Part shown: positions 18,276 to 27,757 of the stretch, piece by piece
Position numbering within the stretch: position 1 is the stretch's first letter
Layout: the number at the start of each line of letters is the position of its first letter
Source of the DNA: Alphaproteobacteria bacterium
GTDB taxonomy: Bacteria; Pseudomonadota; Alphaproteobacteria; Sphingomonadales; Sphingomonadaceae
Direction of reading: 5' to 3'
Length of the DNA: 64,000 bases
Assembly (NCBI GenBank): GCA_018970445.1
Contig: JAGWWF010000001.1
Coordinates: 124,001-188,000 of the forward strand
Notes under the pieces: model-generated
Told to the model about the DNA's origin: nothing
The model's database searches: none
The model's input: the letters and a program-made list of their open reading frames with translations, nothing else
Program-made: the position numbers and the translations under genes

Positions 18276-19258
18276 CGCCGGGTGCCGGCGGGCAGCGGCG
18301 GGGCGGCAACCGGCGGCGCGATCGGCGTGGTGGCCGCCGCCTCCAGCCGGGCCAGCGCGGCTTCGGCGGCCAGCAGCCGTTCGGCATTGGCCAGCCAGCC
18401 ACGCACCATGGCATTGCCGGCCAGCGCCGGGGCGGCGCGCAGCCGGGCGGTGGCGGCCGCCACATCGCCGCGCACCATGGCGGCGCGGGCGGCGGCCACC
18501 GGCCCCTGCGCGGCCGCGCCCGACATGGCATCATCCAGCCGCGCCATCAGCGCCTGCCACCAATTGGGCCGCACATCGCTGGTATCGGCCAGCACGCCCA
18601 GTTCGCGGGCCAGGCCGGCGCGTGTGACCGGCTTGGCCGCCAGCGCCGCCAGCGCCGCCACCGCATCGCCATCACCGGCTTCGAACAGCCGGCTGGCGGC
18701 CGGCAGCAGCGCATCGATCGGCCGGCCATCGGCCAGCGCCCGGCGCAGCAGCAGCACGGTCAACATCGCCTCGGCCCGGTTGGCCGCGCCTTGCGCGGTG
18801 GTGATCAGGCTGGTGTCGCGCGCCTCCTGCGCGGCCAGCCGGGCGGCCAGATCGGCCAGCTGCCCGGCCAGCGCATCGATGCGCTGCGCATCGCGCTGCA
18901 GCTGATCGGTGCTGCTTTCCACCCGCGCTTCGGTGCGGGCCAGCCGCTCGGCCGCCACCACCGGGGCCGACGGCGCGCGTTTTTCCAGCGCCGCCAGCCG
19001 CTGTTCCAGTGCCGGCTGGTCTGGCTGCGTCGCCGCGGCAAACGGCAGCCGGCCGCGCACCGCCTGTTCAAACCAGGGATTGGCGATCAGGCCGGCGGCA
19101 AAGGCAAGGACCGCGGCTGCCACCGCCCAGGGCAACAGGCTGCGCCGCGCCGCGCCGGGCGCCGGCGTGGCCGGCTGGCCCATCAGCCGGGCGCGCAGCC
19201 GCTCGGTCGCGGCCAGGCTGGCCTCGTTGATCTCGCCGCGGTCAAAGGGATCGTTCAT
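18272..19258 (-). CDS. Membrane-anchored mitofilin/HemX-like coiled-coil protein
   Basis: One N-terminal TM helix followed by heptad-rich Ala/Leu/Arg region; downstream of hemD. Confidence 0.65.
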   Translation of the reverse strand: MNDPFDRGEINEASLAATERLRARLMGQPATPAPGAARRSLLPWAVAAAVLAFAAGLIANPWFEQAVRGRLPFAAATQPDQPALEQRLAALEKRAPSAPVVAAERLARTEARVESSTDQLQRDAQRIDALAGQLADLAARLAAQEARDTSLITTAQGAANRAEAMLTVLLLRRALADGRPIDALLPAASRLFEAGDGDAVAALAALAAKPVTRAGLARELGVLADTSDVRPNWWQALMARLDDAMSGAAAQGPVAAARAAMVRGDVAAATARLRAAPALAGNAMVRGWLANAERLLAAEAALARLEAAATTPIAPPVAAPPLPAGTRR

Positions 19259-19271
19259 GCTGGCCGCGACC

Positions 19272-19928
19272 CTAGCCGGCTTTGGCCAGTATCGCCAGCA
19301 GCGCCGCATCATCGGGGCTGGGCGCGGCCTCGCCGGCGCGCCAGCCGGGGCCGGCCGCCGCCAGCGCCAGCGGGCTGATGGCAAACAGCGCCACATCGCG
19401 GCGGCGGCCGCCCAGCCGATCCCATTCGGCCGCCAGATGCCGGGCGGTGCGCGGCGAATGCAGCAGGATGCCATCCACCGGCACCAGCATCGGCAAGGGC
19501 AGCAGCCGGGCGCGATACAGGATGCGCGTTTCGATCGCCAGCCCATCGGGCACGGCGGCGGCGGTGCGATCCTCTCCGGCCAGATGCAGCAGCCGCTGCG
19601 GGCCACGGGCGGCCAGCTGATCCAGCAGGCCCTGCAACGTGCCGGGGCCGGCGGCCACCGCGCGCCAGCCGGCATCACGCGCTGCCCGCGCCGTCGCCTC
19701 GCCCACGCAGAACAGCGGCAGATGCTGCAACGCCGCCGCTGCCGGCCCGGCATGGCGCACGGCGGCCGCGCTGGTGATGATCACGCCATCGGGCAATGCT
19801 GCGGGCGGTGTCCAGTCCAGCGCTTCGGTGGCCAGCAGCGGCACCACGATCGCCTCATGCCCCAGCGCCCGCAGCTTCGCGGCCGTCGCCGCTGCACCCG
19901 GTTCGGGGCGGACGACGAGCAGGCGCAT
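19272..19928 (-). CDS. hemD: Uroporphyrinogen-III synthase
   Basis: MRLLVVRPEPGAAATAAKLRALGHEAIVVPLL...; start overlaps the hemC stop. Confidence 0.85.
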   Translation of the reverse strand: MRLLVVRPEPGAAATAAKLRALGHEAIVVPLLATEALDWTPPAALPDGVIITSAAAVRHAGPAAAALQHLPLFCVGEATARAARDAGWRAVAAGPGTLQGLLDQLAARGPQRLLHLAGEDRTAAAVPDGLAIETRILYRARLLPLPMLVPVDGILLHSPRTARHLAAEWDRLGGRRRDVALFAISPLALAAAGPGWRAGEAAPSPDDAALLAILAKAG

Positions 19929-20839
19929 TACGGGTTGAACAGGCCGCGCACCGCCGGGCCGGCCTGGGCCAGCAGCCGGGCGGCCAGCGCCGCCACCGCG
20001 GCCGGCGCATCGGCCAGCGGCCCGGTGAACTCGCCCTGCTGCATCTCGCTGCCATCCTCGGCAAAGATCTGGCCACGGAACTGCACCTTGCCATCCACCA
20101 GCTGCGCCAACGCCGCCACCGGCGAATGGCAGGTGCCGCCCAGGGCCGCCAGAAAACCGCGTTCCAGCATCACGCAATCCAGCGTGGGCTGGTGGTTGAT
20201 GGCGGCCAGCCGGGCCAGTGTGTCGCCATCGCCGGCCCGCGCCGTGATGCCCACCGCGCCTTGCGCGCTGGCTGGCAGCATCTGTTCCACCGGCACGATG
20301 CTGCCCACTGCCATGCCAAGCCGCGCCAGGCCGGCGGCGGCCAGCAGCGTGGCATCGATCACGCCCTCCTGCACCCTGGCCAGCCGTGTGGCGACATTGC
20401 CGCGCAGGATTTCGGTGCTGATGTCCGGCCGCTGCGCCTTCAGCTGCGCCGCCCGGCGCGGCGATGATGTGCCGATGCGCGCGCCGGGTTTCAGCGCGGC
20501 GATGCTGGCCGCCCCGATCAGCGTTTCGCGCACATCGGCGCGCGGCAGCATCGCCGGCAGCACGATGCCCTGCTTCAGCAGGGTTTCGACATCCTTCATC
20601 GAATGCACGCCGATATCGATGCGGCCATCCAGCAGGGCGGCGTCCAGCTCCTTGGTCCACAGCGCCTTGCCGCCGATTTCGGCCAGCGCGCGATCCTGCA
20701 CCTTGTCGCCGGTGGTGTGGATGATGATGATCTCCACATCCGCCTCGCCCCAGCCATGCGCGGATTTCAGCGCGTCGGCCGTCATGTGCGCCTGGGCCAG
20801 GGCAAGGGGGGAACCGCGGGTGCCGATCTTGAAGCTCAT
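19928..20839 (-). CDS. hemC: Hydroxymethylbilane synthase
   Basis: FKIGTRGSPLALAQA, GVHSMKDVET, GTSSPRRAAQLKAQRPDISTEILRGNVATRL, cofactor Cys in GGTCHSPVAA. Confidence 0.97.
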   Translation of the reverse strand: MSFKIGTRGSPLALAQAHMTADALKSAHGWGEADVEIIIIHTTGDKVQDRALAEIGGKALWTKELDAALLDGRIDIGVHSMKDVETLLKQGIVLPAMLPRADVRETLIGAASIAALKPGARIGTSSPRRAAQLKAQRPDISTEILRGNVATRLARVQEGVIDATLLAAAGLARLGMAVGSIVPVEQMLPASAQGAVGITARAGDGDTLARLAAINHQPTLDCVMLERGFLAALGGTCHSPVAALAQLVDGKVQFRGQIFAEDGSEMQQGEFTGPLADAPAAVAALAARLLAQAGPAVRGLFNP

Positions 20840-20895
20840 GGCCCTGCCATGGCGCGGCGGTTGCGGATTGGCAAGGGAGGGCCTAGCTGGGCCGT

Positions 20896-21948
20896 GTGAA
20901 CAACGCGCTTGTCCTTGGCATCGAATCCAGCTGCGATGAAACCGCGGTGGCGCTGGTGCGCGCCGATCGCACCATCCTGGCCCAGCGCATCGCCAGCCAG
21001 AACGAGGCGCATGAACGCTTTGGCGGCGTGGTGCCCGAACTGGCGGCGCGCGCCCATGCCGATCGGCTGGCACCGATGGTGCAGGCGGTGCTGGACGAAG
21101 CCGGCATCGGCCTGGCCGCCGTGGACGCCATCGCCGGCACCGCCGGGCCCGGCCTGATCGGCGGGGTGATGGTGGGGCTGGTCACCGCCAAGGCGCTGGC
21201 GATGGCGGCGGGCAAGCCGCTGATCGCGGTCAACCATCTCGAAGGCCATGCGCTGTCGCCCCGGCTGGCCGATGCGGCGCTGCATTTCCCCTATCTGCTG
21301 CTGCTGGTGTCGGGTGGCCATTGCCAGTTGCTGTTTGTCGAAGGCGTCGGCCGTTATCGCCGGCTGGCCACCACGATCGATGATGCGGTGGGTGAGGCGT
21401 TCGACAAATCGGCCAAGCTGCTGGGCCTGGGCTTTCCCGGCGGCCCGGCGCTGGAACGAGCGGCGCGCACCGGCAACCCGGCGCGCCATGCCCTGCCGCG
21501 CCCGCTGGTGGGCAGCGATGAACAGCATTTTTCCTTTGCCGGCCTGAAAAGCGCCGTGCTGCGCGCCCGCGCCGCCATGGCCGAGCCGTCGGCACAGGAC
21601 ATCGCCGATCTGGCCGCCAGCTTCCAGCAGGCGGCGTGTGATTGCCTGGTGGACCGCACCGCCCGCGCCCTGGCGCGCGTGCCGCAGGCCACCGCGCTGG
21701 TGGTGGCCGGCGGGGTGGCGGCCAACCAGCGCATCAGGGGTGCCTTGTCCGAACTGGCCGCCGCCCACGGCCTGCCGTTCGTGGCACCGCCACTGTGGCT
21801 GTGCACCGACAATGGCGCGATGATCGCCTGGGCCGGGGTGGAGCGGTTTCTGGCCGGCGACGTGGATGATCTGCATGCCCCCGCCCGCCCGCGCTGGCCG
21901 CTCGATCCCGCCGCCGAAGCCGTGCGCGGGGCGGGGGTGAAGGCATGA
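20896..21948 (+). CDS. tsaD: tRNA N6-adenosine threonylcarbamoyltransferase
   Basis: [39 protein letters not shown] start. Confidence 0.97.
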   Translation: MNNALVLGIESSCDETAVALVRADRTILAQRIASQNEAHERFGGVVPELAARAHADRLAPMVQAVLDEAGIGLAAVDAIAGTAGPGLIGGVMVGLVTAKALAMAAGKPLIAVNHLEGHALSPRLADAALHFPYLLLLVSGGHCQLLFVEGVGRYRRLATTIDDAVGEAFDKSAKLLGLGFPGGPALERAARTGNPARHALPRPLVGSDEQHFSFAGLKSAVLRARAAMAEPSAQDIADLAASFQQAACDCLVDRTARALARVPQATALVVAGGVAANQRIRGALSELAAAHGLPFVAPPLWLCTDNGAMIAWAGVERFLAGDVDDLHAPARPRWPLDPAAEAVRGAGVKA

Positions 21949-22913
21949 CGACGTTCGGCATCATCGGCGGCGGTGCATGGGGAACTGCTCTTGCCGCAAC
22001 GCTCGCCGGCAATGGCCCGGTCACGCTCTGGGCCCGTGAGGAAGAGGTGGTGGCCGCCATCAACGAATCGCGTGAGAACCCGCTGTTCCTGCCCGGCATC
22101 CCCCTGCCCGCCGGCATCAGTGCCACCACCGCTCTGGCCGATCTGGCCGCCTGCGCCATCATCCTGCTCGTCGTTCCGGCCCAGCATCTGCGCGCCGTCC
22201 TCAGCCAAGCCGCCATCCCCGCCGCCACGCCGCTGGTGCTGTGCGCCAAGGGGATCGAGGCCGGCAGCCATCAGCTGATGCTGGAGGTGGCGCGCGCCTG
22301 CGTGCCCAATCCCATCGCCGTGCTGTCCGGCCCCAGCTTCGCGCACGAGGTGGCGGCCGGCAAACCCTGCGCCATCACGCTGGCCTGTGCCGACCGGGCC
22401 CTGGGCGAACGCCTTGTCGCCGCCATGGCCCGCCCCGCCTTCCGCCTTTATCAGTCCGATGATGTGCTGGGCGCCGAGATTGGCGGCGCGGTGAAGAATG
22501 TGCTCGCCATCGCCTGCGGGGTGGTGGAAGGCGCCGGTCTTGGCCTCAACGCCCGCGCCGCACTGATCGCGCGCGGCTTTGCCGAAATGACGCGCTTTGG
22601 CGTGGCCCGCGGCGCGCGGGCCGAAACGCTGGCCGGCCTGTCGGGCCTGGGCGATCTTGTTCTCACCTGCTCATCGGAAAACAGCCGCAACTTCCGGCTG
22701 GGTGTCGGCCTGGGCCAGGGCCGCCCCATCGCCGAACTGCTCGCCGGCCCGGCGGTCGCCGAGGGTGCCGCCACCGCTCCCGTCCTCGTGGAGGCCGCCC
22801 GCGCCGCCGGCGTCGAAATACCGATCTCCGAGGCTGTCGCGGCGCTGCTGGCAGGCGCGCCGGTGCGCGAGACCATCAACGCGTTGCTGGCGAGGCCGTT
22901 GAAGGCGGAATGA
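21945..22913 (+). CDS. gpsA: Glycerol-3-phosphate dehydrogenase [NAD(P)+]
   Basis: [82 protein letters not shown]. Confidence 0.97.
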   Translation: MTTFGIIGGGAWGTALAATLAGNGPVTLWAREEEVVAAINESRENPLFLPGIPLPAGISATTALADLAACAIILLVVPAQHLRAVLSQAAIPAATPLVLCAKGIEAGSHQLMLEVARACVPNPIAVLSGPSFAHEVAAGKPCAITLACADRALGERLVAAMARPAFRLYQSDDVLGAEIGGAVKNVLAIACGVVEGAGLGLNARAALIARGFAEMTRFGVARGARAETLAGLSGLGDLVLTCSSENSRNFRLGVGLGQGRPIAELLAGPAVAEGAATAPVLVEAARAAGVEIPISEAVAALLAGAPVRETINALLARPLKAE

Positions 22914-22916
22914 CGG

Positions 22917-23207
22917 TCAGAGCGGCCCGGCCAGCAACCGGCCGGCGTGGAAGATGCCCAGGATCAGCACCGCATCCGCCTCCACCCGATAGGCAATCGT
23001 TGCCCGTCCTTCGAAACTGATGGTGCGCACGGATGGGCCCAGATCGTCCCGCGTCGTGCCGCGATGCGGGAAATCCGCCAGGCCAGCGCAGGCCTGCTCG
23101 ATACGGTCCAGATAAGCCAGCGCCACATCAGCGCCCGCATTGGCCGCCACCCAATCGCCAATCCGTTCCAGATCGGCCAGGGCTAGCCGGCTCAGTTCAA
23201 CCCGCAT
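22917..23207 (-). CDS. parE: ParE-family toxin
   Basis: MRVELSRLALADLERIGDWVAANAGADVALAYLDRIEQACAGLADFPHRGTTRDDL; overlaps upstream ParD-like ORF. Confidence 0.88.
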   Translation of the reverse strand: MRVELSRLALADLERIGDWVAANAGADVALAYLDRIEQACAGLADFPHRGTTRDDLGPSVRTISFEGRATIAYRVEADAVLILGIFHAGRLLAGPL

Positions 23208-23463
23208 CAGGGCGCGACAGGCGCACGCGCAAGCCCGCCATGCCATCGGCCAGTGGCAGGCGATCATCAGGCGCGGCGTTCACGGCGGCGATCCGGGCAC
23301 GGATCAGATCATCCAGCGCCGCTTCCTCCCGATCAAGCGCACGCAGCCCGGCCCGCACCACCTCGCTCAGACTGGCATAACGGCCAGAGGCGACCCGGCT
23401 GTGCGCCGGTTCCGCCAGATCACCAAGCGTCACCGTCACTGGTCTGGATGCGCGCGTTGCCAT
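23197..23463 (-). CDS. parD: ParD-family antitoxin
   Basis: SGRYASLSEVVRAGLRALDREEAALDDLIRARIAA; 11-bp overlap with parE. Confidence 0.85.
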   Translation of the reverse strand: MATRASRPVTVTLGDLAEPAHSRVASGRYASLSEVVRAGLRALDREEAALDDLIRARIAAVNAAPDDRLPLADGMAGLRVRLSRPDAG

Positions 23464-23506
23464 GACGCCATTGTATGACATTGTCATGGCAGCCACAAGC
23501 CGCCGA

Positions 23507-23662
23507 TCAGAAATCCACCGCGATGCCGCCCTTTTCCCAGTCGCCATAACGCACCGGATCGGGCCCCTTGCGGCCGCCCACTTCGGTGTCGGTCGGGGGC
23601 GGCGGCGGGGCTTGTGGCTGCTTGTCGCGCGGGTCGGGCGTTGGGGTCTTGTCCTTGTCCAT
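23507..23662 (-). CDS. DUF1674 / SDHAF4-like small protein
   Basis: C-terminal GRKGPDPVRYGDWEKGGIAVDF is the hallmark of the family. Confidence 0.85.
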   Translation of the reverse strand: MDKDKTPTPDPRDKQPQAPPPPPTDTEVGGRKGPDPVRYGDWEKGGIAVDF

Positions 23663-23718
23663 ATCGCAGTGTTGCCACCGCCCTGCCCCTGATAGCAATG
23701 GGGTGAAGGGAAGCAGGC

Positions 23719-24546
23719 ATGTTCGACAACAAGGTGATCGCCATCACCGGCGCTGGCAGCGGCATCGGGCGGGCGCTGGCGCTGGATCTGGCCGCGCGCG
23801 GCGCGGTGCTGGCCTTGAGCGACAAGGACGAAGTGGGTCTGGCCGAAACACGCCGCCTGCTTGGCAACCGGCCGGCCAGCATCACCACACTGGACGTGAC
23901 CGACACGCCCGCGCTGCACGCCTGGATTGCAGCGGCGGTCAGCGATTTCGGCCGGCTGGATGGCATCATCAACAATGCCGGATTGAGCGTGGTGGCGCCC
24001 TTTGCCGATTGCCCGCGCGATGATTTCGATCGGGTGATGGCGGTGAACTTCACCGGCGTGGTGGAAGGCTGCCGGGCCGCGCTGCCGCATGTGCGTGGCG
24101 CCGCCGCCAGGGATGGCGTGGGCTGGATCGTCAATATTTCCAGCGTGTTCGGCATGATGGGCTACCCCACCCAAAGCGCCTACAACGCCAGCAAATATGC
24201 GGTGCGCGGGCTGACCGAAGCCCTGGCGATGGAACTGGCGATCACCGATCCCAACATCGCCGTGATCCGCGTGCACCCCGGCGGCATCAAGACCAATGTG
24301 GCAAAGAACAGCAAGCGCATCGCCCTGCTGCCGGGGCAGGACCCCGATGCCGATGTCGCCGCCGAATTCGAAGCTGCGGCGAAAACCACGCCGGCGCAGG
24401 CCGCCGCCACCATCATCAAGGGCATGGAACAGCGCAGCATGCGCGTGCTGATCGGGCCGGATGCGCGCTTCATTGATTGGATGGTGCGATTGTTCCCGGT
24501 CAATTATTTCAAGGTGATCGGCAGTTTCCTCGGGCGGCGCAAATAG
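23719..24546 (+). CDS. SDR-family NAD(P)-dependent oxidoreductase
   Basis: AITGAGSGIGRALALDLAARG, NNAGLSVV, YNASKYAVRG. Confidence 0.93.
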   Translation: MFDNKVIAITGAGSGIGRALALDLAARGAVLALSDKDEVGLAETRRLLGNRPASITTLDVTDTPALHAWIAAAVSDFGRLDGIINNAGLSVVAPFADCPRDDFDRVMAVNFTGVVEGCRAALPHVRGAAARDGVGWIVNISSVFGMMGYPTQSAYNASKYAVRGLTEALAMELAITDPNIAVIRVHPGGIKTNVAKNSKRIALLPGQDPDADVAAEFEAAAKTTPAQAAATIIKGMEQRSMRVLIGPDARFIDWMVRLFPVNYFKVIGSFLGRRK

Positions 24547-24619
24547 GGAGAGGATCAAGCAGCGATTGTGCGCTGACCAAGGGTGGGCTTTCCCGCCGCT
24601 TTCAGGCAAGGACGCGCCG

Positions 24620-25918
24620 ATGAACAGCCCCAGCAAGCCCATCCGCGCCGGCCGCCCCACCACCAACCGCGATGATTCAGGCGTTGCCGCCCGCCGCGCC
24701 GCGCTGAAGATCGCCATGGCGGTGCTGGATCGCGGCGTGCCCTTCGATAGTGCCGCCAGCGCCGCCGATCCGCTGCCGCTGGCCCAGGATCGCGCCCTGG
24801 CCCGGCTGCTGGCGTTGACCGTGCTGCGCTGGCTGTCGGAACTGGATGCGCTGATCGACAGCGCCACCCAGCGCCCGCTGCCCATCGATGCCCGCGCCCG
24901 CCACGCGCTGCGCGTCGCGCTGGCCGGCTGGCTGCGGCTGAACACGCCGCCGCACGCCGTCGTCGCCACGGCGCTGCCGCTGGTGGATGGCGGCCCGCGC
25001 CGGCTGGTGCACGGCGTGCTGGGCACGCTTGTCCGCCGCCCGGCCGTGCTGCCGCCCACCCCGCGCCTGCCCGCGCCCTTTGATGTGCAATGGGCCGCCG
25101 ATTGGGGGGCCGCCATGGCGCAAGCCGCCAGCGCCGCCCTGGCCGATGAACCGGCCACCGATCTCACCCTGAAGAACCCGGCCGAAACCGATCACTGGGC
25201 CGCCGCGCTGGAGGGCATCAGCCTGGCACCCGGCCATGTCCGCACCGCGAAAAAGGGCAGCGTCACCGAATGGCCGGGCTTTGCCGAAGGGGCCTGGTGG
25301 GTGCAGGATTTCGCCGCCAGCCTGCCCGCGCGGCTGCTGCCGGCCCGGGCCGGAGACCGCGTGCTGGATCTGTGCGCCGCGCCCGGCGGCAAGACGCTGC
25401 AACTGGCGGCGCGCGGCTGTGATGTGACGGCGCTGGACGTGTCGAACGAGCGGCTGGACCGGGTGCGGCAGAATCTGGATCGCACCGGCCTCAAGGCGAC
25501 GCTGATCGCCGCCGATGCGCTGCGCTGGCAGCCCGACGGGCTGTTCGATCATGTCCTGCTGGATGCGCCCTGTTCGGCCACCGGCATCTTTCGCCGCCAC
25601 CCCGATGTGCTGCATCTCAAGGGCTGGGCTGATCTGGCCCCCGTCACCCTGTTGCAGGCGGCGCTGCTGCGCCGGGCGGTGGCCTGGCTGAAACCCGGCG
25701 GCCGCATCGTCTATGCCACGTGCAGCCTTGATCCGCGCGAGGGCGAGCGGATTGCCGAGCGGGTGATCGCCGGCGCGCCACGTGATCTGATCGGCGCCGA
25801 TGAACTGCCCGCCGGCCTGCTGCCAACGGCCGAAGGCTTTGTGCGCACCCTGCCCGGCGCGGTGGCGGGCGGGCTGGATGGCTTCTTCATCGCGCGCCTG
25901 CACAAGCTGGCGGATTGA
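24620..25918 (+). CDS. RsmB/NOP-family RNA (cytosine-5) methyltransferase
   Basis: N-terminal NusB-like region; DLCAAPGGKTLQLAARG, LLDAPCSATGIFRRHPDV, YATCSLDPREGE. Confidence 0.93.
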   Translation: MNSPSKPIRAGRPTTNRDDSGVAARRAALKIAMAVLDRGVPFDSAASAADPLPLAQDRALARLLALTVLRWLSELDALIDSATQRPLPIDARARHALRVALAGWLRLNTPPHAVVATALPLVDGGPRRLVHGVLGTLVRRPAVLPPTPRLPAPFDVQWAADWGAAMAQAASAALADEPATDLTLKNPAETDHWAAALEGISLAPGHVRTAKKGSVTEWPGFAEGAWWVQDFAASLPARLLPARAGDRVLDLCAAPGGKTLQLAARGCDVTALDVSNERLDRVRQNLDRTGLKATLIAADALRWQPDGLFDHVLLDAPCSATGIFRRHPDVLHLKGWADLAPVTLLQAALLRRAVAWLKPGGRIVYATCSLDPREGERIAERVIAGAPRDLIGADELPAGLLPTAEGFVRTLPGAVAGGLDGFFIARLHKLAD

Positions 25919-26077
25919 TCCCGGCCTGTCCTACAGCGGCAAGGCCTGTTATCATGCCTGTGGACCTTCGGGCTTTTTCCCAATGATTTCAACGCTGGTT
26001 CCCGGCGGATTCGTCAATTGTGTCAAAACCCGGCGGTCGGTTTCGCCTGCTCTTTCACAATCAAATGGCGCTTGCGC

Positions 26078-27658
26078 CTAAAATTTCGGTTCGATCTTCC
26101 AGCCCGGGCGCTGCCAGCGGTTGGCGACCGACAGGCCCACCCGCCACGCCGCTTCGGCCTCCTGCGCGGCGGCTTCGAAGGTGAAGCCCGGCCCGATCTG
26201 ATCGCACGGCTGGTGATAGCAATCGCGGTTGTAGCGGTCGATCAACGCCTGGCCCGCCGCCACCCCGCCGGCCACGATATCCCGCCCGGCGCGGAAGGCC
26301 AGCGCCGGCACGCCGCGCTGCACGAAGGGAAAATGATCGGAACGGAAATACCAGCCGGCTTCGGGATTGGGTTCGGGCACCACCACCAGCCCCATGGCGG
26401 CGGCGGCGGCGGCCAGATCATCCTCGAGGGCCGTGCGGCCGGCGCCGATCACCTCAAGGCTGCGGGTGCGCGGCAGCTGCACATGCGGATCAAGGTTGAT
26501 CACCGCCACCGTGTTCGCCAGCGGCACCAGCGGGTTGGCCGCGTAATGCTCGGCCCCCAGCAGGCCCTTTTCCTCGGCCGTCCACGCCGCGAAGATCATG
26601 GTGCGTTCGGGGCGCGGGCCGGCGGCGAAGGCACGCGCCACCTCGATCAGCTCGGCGGTGCCGGTGGCATTGTCGATGGCGCCGTTGCGGATGGCATCGC
26701 CGGCCGCGTCGGCCACGCCCTGGCCATTGGCATCCCAGTGCGCGCCGAACAGCACCGCTTCGTCGGCCCGGCTGGCACCGGGCAGCCTGCCCACGACGTT
26801 GTGGCTGATGAACGGCGTGGCGATGAGGCGACCGCTGGCACTGGCCGTGGCCGGCAGCGGCAGGGCGCGGAAATCGGCCCGGCGGGCGGCGGCCTTGGCA
26901 CCGGCCAGATCCAGGCCGATGCCGGCCAGCAGCCGGGCCGCCAGCGGGCCTTCCACCCAGCTGGCAAAGCGCAAGGGGCCGCCAAACCGGGTGGCGGCCG
27001 GCACCATCTGCGGCACCAGTTCGGTGCCGGTCAGCTGGGCCAGCGGATAGGAGGCGGCAAAATCCTCGTGCAGCACGATCACGCCCACCGCGCCCGCCCT
27101 GGCCGCCGCCGCAATCTTCAGGCCCACCCGGCCCTTGTAAGCCAGTGCCCGGCCGCCAAAGCCCAGATCGCGGTCCGCCTCTCCATCCGGATCGCCGGCC
27201 AGCAGCAACACCACCTTGCCCGCCACATCCACCCCGGCATAGGGATCAAACCCCTGATCCACCACGCCAAAACCGCCAAAGATCATCGGGGCGGCGGTGA
27301 TGGCAGTCTCCCCCGGCTGGCGCAGGGCCAGCGTGGCGTTGCGGCCCAGCACGATCGGCAAGGGGCCAGCGGGGCCGGTGATGGCCAGCGTGGCCCCGGC
27401 CGCCCGCTCCAGCCGGATCAGCGGCACCTCCTGCAGCCAGCGGCCGCCATCGCCGGCCGGTTCCAGCCCGGCGGCGCGCAAGCGGCGGGCGAGATAGGCC
27501 AGCGTATAGGCCTCCCCCGCCTCCCCCGGCCCGCGCCCGGCAAAATCATCCGATGCCAGCGCGGCGACATCGGCCGCGATGCGGGCCGGCGAGAAGACAA
27601 AGGGCGCAGCGGCGGCCGGGGTGGCAAGCAGCAGGGCGAGAAGCGGGAAGATGCGCAT
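26078..27658 (-). CDS. Secreted M28-family metallopeptidase
   Basis: Signal peptide; GAHWDANGQG, GAIDNATGTAELIEVARAF, FAAWTAEEKGLLGAEHY, YFRSDHFPF. Confidence 0.92.
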   Translation of the reverse strand: MRIFPLLALLLATPAAAAPFVFSPARIAADVAALASDDFAGRGPGEAGEAYTLAYLARRLRAAGLEPAGDGGRWLQEVPLIRLERAAGATLAITGPAGPLPIVLGRNATLALRQPGETAITAAPMIFGGFGVVDQGFDPYAGVDVAGKVVLLLAGDPDGEADRDLGFGGRALAYKGRVGLKIAAAARAGAVGVIVLHEDFAASYPLAQLTGTELVPQMVPAATRFGGPLRFASWVEGPLAARLLAGIGLDLAGAKAAARRADFRALPLPATASASGRLIATPFISHNVVGRLPGASRADEAVLFGAHWDANGQGVADAAGDAIRNGAIDNATGTAELIEVARAFAAGPRPERTMIFAAWTAEEKGLLGAEHYAANPLVPLANTVAVINLDPHVQLPRTRSLEVIGAGRTALEDDLAAAAAAMGLVVVPEPNPEAGWYFRSDHFPFVQRGVPALAFRAGRDIVAGGVAAGQALIDRYNRDCYHQPCDQIGPGFTFEAAAQEAEAAWRVGLSVANRWQRPGWKIEPKF

Positions 27659-27731
27659 GGCCAAAGCATGCCGGCGTTGCGTTCGCTTGCCAAGCGGCTA
27701 TGTTCTGCACCCGTTCCGCCCGTGCGAGGCT

Positions 27732-27757
27732 GATGCCCATGTCTGATGCCCATGTCT
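27732..27757 (+). repeat. Perfect 13-bp tandem duplication (gatgcccatgtct x2) over the rmuC start
   Basis: 27732-27744 and 27745-27757 are identical. Confidence 0.9.

Noticed and set aside
16809-18905. 698-aa plus-strand ORF
   Set aside because: Antisense to the MFS and coiled-coil genes; Arg/Gln/Pro-rich translation typical of shadow frames.
25919-26077. Somewhat lower-GC 159-bp intergenic region as a possible sRNA
   Set aside because: Lies between convergent genes and shows only weak short stems (ggcgcttgcgcc); no promoter or strong structure visible.
26018-27733. 571-aa plus-strand ORF
   Set aside because: Antisense to the well-supported M28 peptidase gene.
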